A stretch of 64,000 nt of DNA from Labilibaculum sp. DW002 (GTDB lineage: Bacteria; Bacteroidota; Bacteroidia; Bacteroidales; Marinifilaceae): contig NZ_JAKJSC010000002.1 in the NCBI RefSeq assembly GCF_029029525.1, positions 186,001 to 250,000 of the forward strand, in the 5' to 3' direction. Below, in pieces: positions 35,555-44,134 of this stretch; positions within the stretch are counted from its first letter, which is position 1; every line of letters starts with the position of its first letter. The position numbers were made by a program, and so were the translations under genes. The notes beneath the pieces are model-generated. The model was not told where the DNA came from, did not search any database, and saw only the letters and a program-made list of their open reading frames with translations.

Positions 35555-37351
35555 ATGTACGATATTCTTGAATTAAACAAGAAGCTTGTGCCTGAATTAC
35601 GAGAAATCGCTAAAGAACTCAATATTAAAAAAATTGAGTCTTTTAAGAAACAGGATTTGATTTATAAAATCCTTGATCAACAGGCAATTGTAGCTTCGGA
35701 AATGAAAACTACCGAAAAAAAAGCTCCACGCAGAAGACCTAAGAAGTCTGATGCTGAAATTAAGACAGGCGAAGAAAAGCCAAAATCACTTTTACGCAAA
35801 AGAAGAAAAACCGAAGAGCCGGTTAAGGATGTCGTAAAAGAAGCAGCAGCACAAATTAAAAAAGAGGTTGAAAAACCTGCTCCTAGAAAGCCTAGAAGAG
35901 AAGAAAAGCCTGCGCAAGAAAGACCAGAAAGAAAGCCAGTTGAGGAAGCTAAAGTAGAGCAAGTTGATGCTCCTGCTGAGAAAGCTCCTGCTGTAGCTGA
36001 AGAAAATACGCCAAGAGCAGAAAGACCTCCGAGACAGCCAAGACCTCCAAGACAGCCAAGACCTGAAAGAAAAGAGAAAGGGCAAGAAAAAGAGAAAGAG
36101 AAAGAAGAAGGGCAAGAAAAAACTGAAGTTGAAGCTGTGGAGCGAACAGAGCGACCTGCTAAAACAGATAGACCAGAGAATCCAAACAGAAAACGTTTTG
36201 AGCGTCGTGAGAAAGAAAGACCTTTTGAGTTTGATGGCATCATCAGCAACTCTGGTGTTCTTGAAATCATGCAAGATGGCTATGGTTTCCTTCGTTCTTC
36301 AGATTTCAACTATTTGAATTCTCCTGACGATATTTACGTATCACAATCACAGATCAAGCTTTTTGGTTTGAAAACTGGTGATACAGTACAAGGAACAATT
36401 CGTCCTCCAAAAGAAGGCGAAAAATATTTCCCATTGATTAAGGTTGAGAAAATCAACGGTCGTTTACCAGAGGTGATTCGTGACCGTGTTCCTTTCGATC
36501 ACTTGACTCCTTTATTCCCAGATGAGAAATTCAACTTAACTGGAAAAGGTAAAAGCAGCCTTTCTACTCGTGTAGTTGATATGTTTGCTCCTATTGGTAA
36601 AGGTCAGCGTGGTTTGATCGTAGCACAACCAAAAACGGGTAAGACTGTTTTATTGAAAGAGGTTGCTAATGCGATTGCTGCTAATAACCCAGAAGCTTAT
36701 ATGATCATCCTTTTGATTGATGAGCGTCCTGAGGAGGTTACTGATATGGCACGTTCGGTAAATGCAGAGGTTATTTCTTCTACATTCGATGAGCCGGCAG
36801 AGCGTCACGTACGTGTTGCTAACATCGTTCTTGAAAAAGCAAAACGTATGGTTGAGTGTGGTCACGATGTTGTGATTCTATTAGATTCTATTACGCGTTT
36901 AGCTCGTGCTTATAATACAGTTTCTCCAGCTTCAGGAAAAGTTCTTTCTGGTGGTGTTGATGCTAACGCTCTTCATAAGCCTAAGCGTTTCTTTGGTGCT
37001 GCCCGTAATATTGAAGATGGTGGTTCATTAACAATCCTTGCTACTGCATTGACAGAAACAGGATCGAAAATGGACGAAGTAATCTTCGAAGAATTTAAGG
37101 GAACTGGTAATATGGAACTTCAGTTAGATCGTAAATTATCTAACAAGCGTATCTACCCTGCGGTGGATCTTACTGCATCAAGTACGCGTCGTGAAGATCT
37201 ATTACTTGACGAAGGTCAGCTGAACCGTATTTGGGTACTAAGAAACTTCTTAACTGACATGAACTCTGTTGAAGCAATGCAGTTTATTAGTGACAGAATG
37301 CGTAAGACACGTTCGAACGAAGAGTTCTTAATTTCGATGAACGATAAGTAA
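35555..37351 (+). CDS. rho: Transcription termination factor Rho with long disordered insert
   Basis: The 598-residue protein has a Rho N-terminal helix bundle (1-45), then an insert of about 175 residues rich in Lys, Arg, Glu and Pro (with repeats such as [15 protein letters not shown]), the cold-shock RNA-binding domain (about 223-295), and the RecA-like ATPase with Walker A AQPKTGKT (357-364) and the LLIDERPEE Walker B region. E. coli Rho is about 420 residues, so the insert explains the excess. Bacteroidota Rho proteins are known to carry such disordered regions, reported to drive phase separation in Bacteroides. A strong terminator follows. Confidence 0.97.
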   Translation: MYDILELNKKLVPELREIAKELNIKKIESFKKQDLIYKILDQQAIVASEMKTTEKKAPRRRPKKSDAEIKTGEEKPKSLLRKRRKTEEPVKDVVKEAAAQIKKEVEKPAPRKPRREEKPAQERPERKPVEEAKVEQVDAPAEKAPAVAEENTPRAERPPRQPRPPRQPRPERKEKGQEKEKEKEEGQEKTEVEAVERTERPAKTDRPENPNRKRFERREKERPFEFDGIISNSGVLEIMQDGYGFLRSSDFNYLNSPDDIYVSQSQIKLFGLKTGDTVQGTIRPPKEGEKYFPLIKVEKINGRLPEVIRDRVPFDHLTPLFPDEKFNLTGKGKSSLSTRVVDMFAPIGKGQRGLIVAQPKTGKTVLLKEVANAIAANNPEAYMIILLIDERPEEVTDMARSVNAEVISSTFDEPAERHVRVANIVLEKAKRMVECGHDVVILLDSITRLARAYNTVSPASGKVLSGGVDANALHKPKRFFGAARNIEDGGSLTILATALTETGSKMDEVIFEEFKGTGNMELQLDRKLSNKRIYPAVDLTASSTRREDLLLDEGQLNRIWVLRNFLTDMNSVEAMQFISDRMRKTRSNEEFLISMNDK

Positions 37352-37381
37352 GAATCTTTTCTTATTATATAAGATATAGAA

Positions 37382-37412
37382 GGGTAGTGATTGATATCAC
37401 TACCCTTTTTTT
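37382..37412 (+). terminator. Intrinsic terminator after rho
   Basis: GGGTAGTGAT (37382-37391) and ATCACTACCC (37396-37405) form a perfect stem with a TGAT loop and a run of seven T. Confidence 0.9.
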
Positions 37413-37536
37413 GATTTAAAATTTTCGGATTAGCAGAAATCTTACTGGATTGCAGAGTTTTTACCAATATAAAATGTTAAGTGCTTTATTTGTAGTTTTT
37501 TATTTAGAAACTCAGGCTTATTTTAAATAAGTATAA

Positions 37537-37602
37537 ATTGCAAAAAGAAAAGCTTTTTGTAATCTCTAGATTGCAAAAAGCCGCTTTTATTCTATAAATT
37601 TG
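37537..37602 (+). promoter_or_regulatory. Promoter and ATTGCAAAAAG repeats upstream of the AAA ATPase gene
   Basis: ATTGCAAAAAG occurs at 37537-37547 and 37570-37580, and an inverted near-copy CTTTTTGTAAT at 37553-37563. TTG (37571-37573), a 21-bp spacer and TAAATTTG (37595-37602) form the promoter, so the third copy overlaps the -33 box. This looks like an operator for self-control or for another repressor. Confidence 0.5.
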
Positions 37603-37622
37603 CATGGTAAATTCGACAAAAA

Positions 37623-38810
37623 ATGAATAGTTTAGTACAGACTCACAACAGTTTGTTAAAAAATAAAAAAGGCACTATTAGACGAGAGCTTGCCGATCAG
37701 ATAGATTGGTCTCAACGTTTAATAGCCATTAAGGGATCCAGAGGGGTTGGGAAAACAACTTTTCTTCTGGATTATATTCGTGAGCACCATGCAAACGATA
37801 AGTCTTGCCTTTATATTAATTTGAACAACCTGTTTTTTACAGAAAGAGGATTGGTTTCATTTGTTGATGAATTCTATAAGAAGGGTGGTAAGGTTTTAAT
37901 GCTTGATCAAATACACAAGTATCCTGAATGGTCAAAAGATCTAAAAGTGTGTTATGAGCAATATACCGGTTTGCAAATTATTTTTACCGGATCTTCCATT
38001 CTTAGAGTAAAAACAAATGAGGATTTAAAAGATATAATTAATGTCTATTATTTAAATGGGCTATCTTTTAGAGAATACCTTAATCATGAATCAGGAAATA
38101 ATTTTCCACCATATCGTTTAGAAGAAGTTTTAGAAAATCATGAGGTGATTGTAGAGGATATCTTAAAGAAAGTTCGTCCTTTAGCTTTTTTCAACGATTA
38201 TTTAAAATTTGGCTACTACCCATGTTATTTGGAGGAGAAAAGCTTTATCGATAATCTTTTAAAGATTATCAATTTGATGTTGGAGTTCGATATTACTTAT
38301 TTGAATCAAATCGAACTAAAATATCTAACCAAGCTTAAAAAACTTCTTTACATCATTACATGCAACGTGCCATTTCAGCCTAATGTAAGCAAGCTTGCCA
38401 ACGATGTTGAAACATCGAGAGCAACCATTATGAATTATTTGAGGTATTTAAAAAATGCTCGTTTAATTCACTTATTAAACAGCTCTGAAGAAGACGATGA
38501 AAAGCTAAAGAAACCAAACAAGGTTTATCTGCACAATACAAATTTACTTTATGCTATTTCGCCAGAAAATGTAGATGAGGCTAACCTTAGAGAAACGTTC
38601 TTTTACAATCAAGTAGGTCCAAATCGAAAAATTGCAAGTACTGATAGAGGTCACTTTTTAGTAAATAATCAATATAATTTTGAAATCTCTGGTAGTAACA
38701 ATGATGTTGAATCCAAATATAGAACTGAAGATTACTTTGTTGCAGCAGATATGATTGAACGTGGAGAAGGCAACACCATACCTTTATGGTTATTCGGTTT
38801 CTTGTATTAA
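37623..38810 (+). CDS. AAA ATPase with DUF4143-type C-terminal domain
   Basis: The 395-residue protein has an AAA_14 domain with Walker A GSRGVGKTT (38-46), a Walker B VLMLDQIHKYPEW in which the usual DE is Asp95-Gln96, a sensor FTGSSILR, and a C-terminal winged-helix/DUF4143 region (about 225-390, TSRATIMNYLRYLKNARLIHLL). Proteins of this group are common, often variable between strains, and of unknown function; some resemble antitoxin- or mobile-element-linked ATPases. It is a single-gene unit with its own promoter, 68 bp upstream of the PFOR gene. Confidence 0.8.
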   Translation: MNSLVQTHNSLLKNKKGTIRRELADQIDWSQRLIAIKGSRGVGKTTFLLDYIREHHANDKSCLYINLNNLFFTERGLVSFVDEFYKKGGKVLMLDQIHKYPEWSKDLKVCYEQYTGLQIIFTGSSILRVKTNEDLKDIINVYYLNGLSFREYLNHESGNNFPPYRLEEVLENHEVIVEDILKKVRPLAFFNDYLKFGYYPCYLEEKSFIDNLLKIINLMLEFDITYLNQIELKYLTKLKKLLYIITCNVPFQPNVSKLANDVETSRATIMNYLRYLKNARLIHLLNSSEEDDEKLKKPNKVYLHNTNLLYAISPENVDEANLRETFFYNQVGPNRKIASTDRGHFLVNNQYNFEISGSNNDVESKYRTEDYFVAADMIERGEGNTIPLWLFGFLY

Positions 38811-38817
38811 CAAATTG

Positions 38818-38837
38818 ATATTTATTAAAATAAATAT
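38818..38837. promoter_or_regulatory. 20-bp palindrome upstream of the PFOR gene
   Basis: ATATTTATT and AATAAATAT are perfect inverted arms around two A residues. No T-run follows, so an operator is more likely than a terminator. AT-only composition means chance cannot be excluded. Confidence 0.35.
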
Positions 38838-38878
38838 ATAAAATCTACCATAAATAAATTTTTAATTGGAGGAGTAAA

Positions 38879-41800
38879 ATGGCAAAAGAGAAAAAATTCA
38901 TTACCTGTGACGGTAATGCCGCTGCTGCACATATCGCGTATATGTTTAGCGAGGTGTCGTGTATCTACCCTATCACACCATCTTCGCCTATGGCTGAAAA
39001 TGTTGACGAGTGGGCTGCACAAGGACGTAAAAATCTATTTGGCGAGACAGTACAATTAGTAGAAATGCAATCGGAAGCTGGTGCTGCAGGTGCGGTTCAC
39101 GGTGCATTGCAAGCTGGTGCTTTAACTACGACTTATACTGCATCTCAGGGATTATTGTTGATGATTCCTAATATGTATAAAATTGCTGGTGAGCTTTTAC
39201 CATGTGTATTCCACGTAAGTGCACGTGCTCTTGCTGCTCAGGCATTATCAATCTTCGGTGACCATTCAGACGTGTATTCAGCTCGTCAGACTGGATTCGC
39301 TATGTTGGCTTCAGGTTCTGTTCAGGAAGTTATGGACCTTTCTGCAGTGTCTCACCTTACAGCTATCAAATCAAGAGTTCCATTCATGAACTTCTTCGAT
39401 GGTTTCCGTACTTCTCATGAGATTCAGAAAATCGAAGCAATCGATATGGATGACATGAAAGGTTTAGTTGATTACGAAGCGCTTCAAGCTTTCCGTGATC
39501 GTGCACTAAATCCTGAAACTCCTGTTACCAGAGGTACCGCTCAGAATCCTGACGTATACTTCCAGGCTCGTGAGGCTGCTAACCCATTTTACAATGCGGT
39601 TCCGGATATCGTAGCAAACTATATGGAAGAAATGACTAAGATTACTGGTCGTGAGTACAAGCCTTTCATGTATTATGGTGCTGAGGATGCTGAAAACATC
39701 ATCATTGCAATGGGATCGGTTAACGAGACTATTAAAGAAGCTGTTGATTTCAAAAATGCTAATGGCGAAAAAGTTGGTTTAGTTGTTGTTCACCTTTACC
39801 GTCCTTTCTCTGCTAAACATTTCAGATCAGTTATTCCTGCTTCTGTTAAGCGTATTTGTGTACTTGACCGTACTAAAGAAACTGGTGCTAATGGTGATCC
39901 ATTGTACTTAGACGTAAGAGATGTATTCTATGGTGAGGAGAATGCTCCTCTTATCATTGGTGGTCGTTACGGTTTAGGTTCTAAAGATGTTACGCCATCT
40001 CAAATTATTGCAGTTTACAAAAACCTTGCAATGAACGAGCCTAAGAATCAATTCACTTTAGGTATTGTTGATGACGTGACTTTCACTTCTCTTCCATTAT
40101 TAGAAGAAGTTAAGATGAACTCTGAGTCTCTTTACGAAGCGAAATTCTACGGTTTAGGTTCTGATGGTACTGTAGGTGCTAACAAGAACTCGATTAAAAT
40201 TATCGGTGGTTCAACTGATAAGTATTGTCAAGCTTACTTCGCTTACGATTCTAAAAAATCAGGTGGATTTACTGCTTCTCACCTTCGTTTCGGTGATGAG
40301 CCAATTCGTTCAACTTACCTTGTAACAACACCTGACTTTGTTGCATGTCACGTTCCTGCTTACGTTTATTTATACGACGTATTAAAAGGATTGAAAAAAG
40401 GTGGTTCTTTCCTATTGAACTCTATCTATGACGCTAAGGAGACTATTAAGCACCTTCCTGATCATATGAAGAAGTACATGGCTGACAATGAGATTAAATT
40501 CTACATTATCAACGGTACTAAATTAGGTGAAGAATTAGGTCTTGGTAATCGTACCAATGCAATTATGCAGGCTGCCTTCTTTAAAATCACTGGTGTTATT
40601 CCATTCGAACAGGCTTCTGAAGAAATGAAGAAAGCTATTGTTAAATCATATGGTAACAAAGGTGAGAAAGTTGTTAACATGAACTTCGCTGCTGTTGACG
40701 CAGGTGGACAAAATGTTATCGAGGTTCCTGTATCAGCTGATTGGAAAAAGCTAAGCGCTGATGTTGATGCTGCCGATTCCAATGATCGTCCTAAGTTCGT
40801 TGCTGATGTTTGTGATCCAATGAACGCTCAAAAAGGTGATGATCTTCCTGTTTCTGCATTCTCTGGTCGTGAAGATGGTACTTTCCCTAACGGAACAACT
40901 AAGTTTGAGAAGCGTGGTATCGCTGTGAATGTTCCTGAGTGGAAAGATGAAACTTGTATTCAGTGTAACCAGTGTGCTTACGTTTGTCCTCACGCTGCTA
41001 TTCGTCCTTTCTTATTAACTGATGAAGAATTAGCATCTGCTCCGGCAGGAACAGCTGTTAAACCAGCTACAGGTAAAGAACTAAAAGGCATGCATTTCCG
41101 TATTCAGGTTGCTGTTGAAGACTGTACGGGTTGTGGTAACTGTGCTGATATTTGTCCTGCTCCAAAAGCAAAAGCTCTTGAAATGAAACATCTGGAAACT
41201 CAGGATGCTGAGAAAGAAAGATGGCACTATATGGACAAAACAGTTGGTTATAAGGAGCTCGTTCCTAAAAACAATGTGAAGAATTCACAATTTGCTCAGC
41301 CATTATTCGAGTTCTCCGGAGCTTGTGCAGGTTGTGGTGAAACGCCATATATCAAATTAATCACTCAACTTTATGGTGAGAGAATGATGGTATCTAATGC
41401 TACCGGTTGTTCTTCTATCTACGGTGGATCTGCTCCATCTACACCATATTGTAAGAATGATAAGTCTGGTAAGGGTCCGGCTTGGGCTAACTCATTATTC
41501 GAAGATAATGCTGAATTCGGTTTCGGTATGAACGAAGGTGTTCGTAAGATGCGTAACCGTATCGAGCTTCGTATGACAGCTGCTATCGAAGAGGTTAATG
41601 CTGACACTAAAGTTGCATTTACTGAGTGGTTAGAAAACATCAACAATGGTGAGGCTTCAGTTGCTGCATCGGAGAAAGTTCTTGCTGCTCTTGAAAACGA
41701 AACTCATGCAGTTGCTAAAGAAATCAAAGATCTTAAGAACTACTTAATCAAGAAGTCTCAGTGGATTTTCGGTGGTGACGGTTGGGCTTACGATATCGGA

Positions 41801-42418
41801 TACGGTGGACTTGATCACGTACTAGCTTCTGGTGAAGATGTGAACGTTCTTGTAATGGATACTGAGATTTATTCTAACACAGGTGGACAAGCTTCTAAAG
41901 CAACTCCAGTTGGTGCTGTAGCAAAATTTGCTGCTGCGGGTAAAGTAGTTAGAAAGAAAGATCTAGGTATGATGGCTGCATCTTACGGATACGTATATGT
42001 TGCTCAGGTTGCAATGGGTGCTAATCATGCTCAATACATGAAAGCGCTTAAAGAGGCTGAGGCTTTCCCTGGACCATCATTGATCATCGCATACTCACCA
42101 TGTATTTCTCACGGTTTGAAAGCTTCTATGGGTAAATCTCAATTGGAAGAGAAGAAAGCTGTTGAAGCTGGATACTGGCACTTATTCCGTCACAATCCAT
42201 TATTGGAAGCTGAAGGAAAGAATCCATTTACACTTGACTCAAAAGAGCCACAGTGGGATAAGTTCCAGGACTTCTTGCTAGGTGAGGTTCGTTATACTTC
42301 ATTACAGAAATCATTCCCTGAGCGCGCTAAGGAGTTATTCAAAGCTGCCGAGGAGAATGCATTGTGGAGATATAAATCTTACAAGCGTCAAGCTGCTATG
42401 GATTATACTGAAGAATAG
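38879..42418 (+). CDS. nifJ: Pyruvate:ferredoxin (flavodoxin) oxidoreductase
   Basis: The 1179-residue single-chain enzyme has the usual domain order: pyrimidine-binding domain I (IYPITPSSPMAE), transketolase-C-like domain, gamma domain, a two-cluster ferredoxin domain (CIQCNQCAYVCPHAAIRP and CTGCGNCADICPAPKAKAL), and the TPP-binding domain with CAGCGETPY and a GDGWAYDIGYGG metal motif. It converts pyruvate and CoA to acetyl-CoA, CO2 and reduced ferredoxin, implying anaerobic or fermentative growth. A GGAGGAG Shine-Dalgarno 6 bp before ATG is unusual in this genome segment, and strongly biased codons suggest high expression. Confidence 0.97.
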   Translation: MAKEKKFITCDGNAAAAHIAYMFSEVSCIYPITPSSPMAENVDEWAAQGRKNLFGETVQLVEMQSEAGAAGAVHGALQAGALTTTYTASQGLLLMIPNMYKIAGELLPCVFHVSARALAAQALSIFGDHSDVYSARQTGFAMLASGSVQEVMDLSAVSHLTAIKSRVPFMNFFDGFRTSHEIQKIEAIDMDDMKGLVDYEALQAFRDRALNPETPVTRGTAQNPDVYFQAREAANPFYNAVPDIVANYMEEMTKITGREYKPFMYYGAEDAENIIIAMGSVNETIKEAVDFKNANGEKVGLVVVHLYRPFSAKHFRSVIPASVKRICVLDRTKETGANGDPLYLDVRDVFYGEENAPLIIGGRYGLGSKDVTPSQIIAVYKNLAMNEPKNQFTLGIVDDVTFTSLPLLEEVKMNSESLYEAKFYGLGSDGTVGANKNSIKIIGGSTDKYCQAYFAYDSKKSGGFTASHLRFGDEPIRSTYLVTTPDFVACHVPAYVYLYDVLKGLKKGGSFLLNSIYDAKETIKHLPDHMKKYMADNEIKFYIINGTKLGEELGLGNRTNAIMQAAFFKITGVIPFEQASEEMKKAIVKSYGNKGEKVVNMNFAAVDAGGQNVIEVPVSADWKKLSADVDAADSNDRPKFVADVCDPMNAQKGDDLPVSAFSGREDGTFPNGTTKFEKRGIAVNVPEWKDETCIQCNQCAYVCPHAAIRPFLLTDEELASAPAGTAVKPATGKELKGMHFRIQVAVEDCTGCGNCADICPAPKAKALEMKHLETQDAEKERWHYMDKTVGYKELVPKNNVKNSQFAQPLFEFSGACAGCGETPYIKLITQLYGERMMVSNATGCSSIYGGSAPSTPYCKNDKSGKGPAWANSLFEDNAEFGFGMNEGVRKMRNRIELRMTAAIEEVNADTKVAFTEWLENINNGEASVAASEKVLAALENETHAVAKEIKDLKNYLIKKSQWIFGGDGWAYDIGYGGLDHVLASGEDVNVLVMDTEIYSNTGGQASKATPVGAVAKFAAAGKVVRKKDLGMMAASYGYVYVAQVAMGANHAQYMKALKEAEAFPGPSLIIAYSPCISHGLKASMGKSQLEEKKAVEAGYWHLFRHNPLLEAEGKNPFTLDSKEPQWDKFQDFLLGEVRYTSLQKSFPERAKELFKAAEENALWRYKSYKRQAAMDYTEE

Positions 42419-42436
42419 ATATTATTCTCAATATAT
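42419..42436 (+). repeat. 18-bp element shared with the pyruvate phosphate dikinase 3' end, copy 1
   Basis: ATATTATTCTCAATATAT begins immediately after the PFOR stop codon and is identical to 46857-46874, which begins 4 bp after the PPDK stop codon. Both copies lie between stop codon and terminator. Confidence 0.7.
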
Positions 42437-42440
42437 TTTA

Positions 42441-42470
42441 AGGGATCCCAATTTTGGGATCCCTTTTTTT
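42441..42470 (+). terminator. Intrinsic terminator after the PFOR gene
   Basis: AGGGATCCCAA and TTGGGATCCCT form a perfect stem followed by a run of seven T. Confidence 0.9.
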
Positions 42471-42803
42471 GTGCTTTAATGTCATATAAATGACAGTTTA
42501 GTAATCAGCATTTGTCTATCTTTTACTTGTATTGTAATGCATTAGTAAAATTAAAATATGATTTAATGGATACGATCCGGTTTCATATTATGACTGAGGA
42601 TCGGAATGGCAGAATAAAAAGTTGGTGGATCTTTTTTATTCTGCCATTTATTTGAGAAAAAATAAGACTCCAGAGTCCTTTATTTGTGCGGCTTTTGTGT
42701 CTTTGTATTGATATACAGAATATTAAATATTGTATTTTGGTTGAATATATCATGTCCATTTATTAAATTTAATAAGACTCAAAATTTTAAAAATCAAAAT
42801 CAT

Positions 42804-43817
42804 ATGGCAAATTTAAATGTAGAATTCATGGGGCTTAAGTTAAGAAACCCCATTATTGTTGGTGCTTGCACACTATCGGCAACTGTTGAAGGTGCAAGAG
42901 AATTGGAACGTGCCGGAGCTGGTGCTATTGTCTATAAATCTCTTTTTGAGGAGCAAATTCAGATGGAAAGGGCTCAACTCGACGACGAGTTAGATTTGTA
43001 TACGGAACGAAATGCAGAAATGACCTCCCTCTTCCCTACTCTCGAACATGCAGGTCCTACAGCTCATATTCTAAAACTTATCGATGTTAAAAAGAATGTT
43101 TCAATTCCAGTCATTGCAAGTTTAAATTGCATTTACGATGTTACTTGGTTTGATTACGCAAAACAACTTGAAGATGCAGGTGTAGATGCTTTGGAACTCA
43201 ACTTCTACTCCATGCCGACTAGTATGGAAAAAACGGCTACAGAAATCGAAGAAGAAAAAGTAAAAATCGTTAAGACTCTTAAAAAACGATTAAAAATTCC
43301 TTTTAGTATTAAACTAAGTCCTTACTACACCAATACAATGAATTTTGTAAATCGTTTAGATGAGGCTGGTGCTAGTGCATTTGTATTGTTTAACCGTTTA
43401 TTTCAGCCAGAAATTGATATCCAAACAGAAAAACATGTTACGAATTTTAATTTGAGTAATCAGGGCGATTTTAAATTAGGAATACGTTATGTAGGCTTGC
43501 TTCATAAAAAGATTTCGGCAAATTTATGTGGAACAAATGGAATCTACACATTTGAAGATGTTGTTCAAATGCTATTGTGTGGTGCTGATGTTGTTCAAAT
43601 GGTAAGTGCTCTTTATAAGAACACGCCTGACTATATTGCACAAGTTCTCTCGGAATTAGAAAACTGGATGGATGAAAAAGGATACAAAAGTATTGAAGAG
43701 TTTAGAGGGAAATTATCGGATTCAGAATTAAAGACATCGGATATCTATTATAGAGCTCAATATCTGGATTATATCCTTCATCCAGAAGAAATAATTAATA
43801 AAAATCTAATGAGATAA
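42804..43817 (+). CDS. Dihydroorotate dehydrogenase-like flavoprotein
   Basis: From the ATG at 42804 the protein has 337 residues and starts MANLNVEFMGLKLRNPIIVGA, the conserved start of DHODH-type TIM barrels; an upstream in-frame start at 42684 adds a hydrophobic tail that is not conserved. It has FMN-barrel motifs (SIPVIASLNC, FSIKLSPYYTN, SANLCGTNGIYTFEDVVQMLLCGADVVQMVSAL). The active-site region differs from true PyrD, so it may act on another dihydropyrimidine-like or keto substrate. It commonly lies near PFOR genes in Bacteroidota, which suggests a ferredoxin- or electron-transfer-linked role, but this is inference. Confidence 0.8.
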   Translation: MANLNVEFMGLKLRNPIIVGACTLSATVEGARELERAGAGAIVYKSLFEEQIQMERAQLDDELDLYTERNAEMTSLFPTLEHAGPTAHILKLIDVKKNVSIPVIASLNCIYDVTWFDYAKQLEDAGVDALELNFYSMPTSMEKTATEIEEEKVKIVKTLKKRLKIPFSIKLSPYYTNTMNFVNRLDEAGASAFVLFNRLFQPEIDIQTEKHVTNFNLSNQGDFKLGIRYVGLLHKKISANLCGTNGIYTFEDVVQMLLCGADVVQMVSALYKNTPDYIAQVLSELENWMDEKGYKSIEEFRGKLSDSELKTSDIYYRAQYLDYILHPEEIINKNLMR

Positions 43818-43836
43818 ATAGATAAAACAGGATTTG

Positions 43837-43865
43837 AAAGCCGATCTTTTGATCGGCTTTTTTTA
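43837..43865 (+). terminator. Intrinsic terminator after the DHODH-like gene
   Basis: AAAGCCGATC (43837-43846) and GATCGGCTTT (43851-43860) form a perfect stem with TTTT loop and T-run. Confidence 0.9.
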
Positions 43866-43990
43866 TTGATTGTTAGTTTCTAAGCTTGATTGAAAACATC
43901 TGCAAACGTTTGAAAAATAAAAGTCTAAATCATTTGAAAAAAGACAGTTAGATTGTGTGTTCTTTGCTTCCTTTTTTGAAAAAAGAACAC

Positions 43991-43998
43991 TACTTTTG
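43991..43998 (+). promoter_or_regulatory. -7 promoter box of the pyruvate phosphate dikinase gene
   Basis: TACTTTTG matches TAnnTTTG; a TTTG at -33 is not ideally spaced. The start codon is about 136 bp further on, so the transcript has a long leader. Confidence 0.45.
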
Positions 43999-44134
43999 TG
44001 TACAATTTTCAAGACTGACTAGACAAGAAAGTCTCGTAAATTTAAGATTTTGAAGATTATAAGTTAATATATAATTGTTATTGAATGCCTTTATTTATTG
44101 CAGGAAATAACATTAAAACTAAAAAGCGATAATT

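Larger units (their letters stand above)
42419..42803 (+). other. Intergenic region with terminator and two unexplained hairpins
   Basis: No gene is seen. After the 18-bp element at 42419-42436 comes the PFOR terminator (42441-42470). Further on, CGATCC/GGATCG around 42571-42603 and AATGGCAGAATAAAAA (42605-42620) with TTTTTTATTCTGCCATT (about 42632-42648) can form two neighbouring stem-loops. They could be the body of a small RNA or the leader of the next gene; no riboswitch class is recognised. Confidence 0.4.

Noticed and set aside
35677-36274. Two long minus-strand open frames (197 and 160 codons) opposite rho
   Set aside because: They lie over the Lys/Arg/Glu/Pro-rich insert, whose biased codons leave the opposite strand open; translations are low-complexity Ser/Phe/Leu and no promoter or start context supports them.
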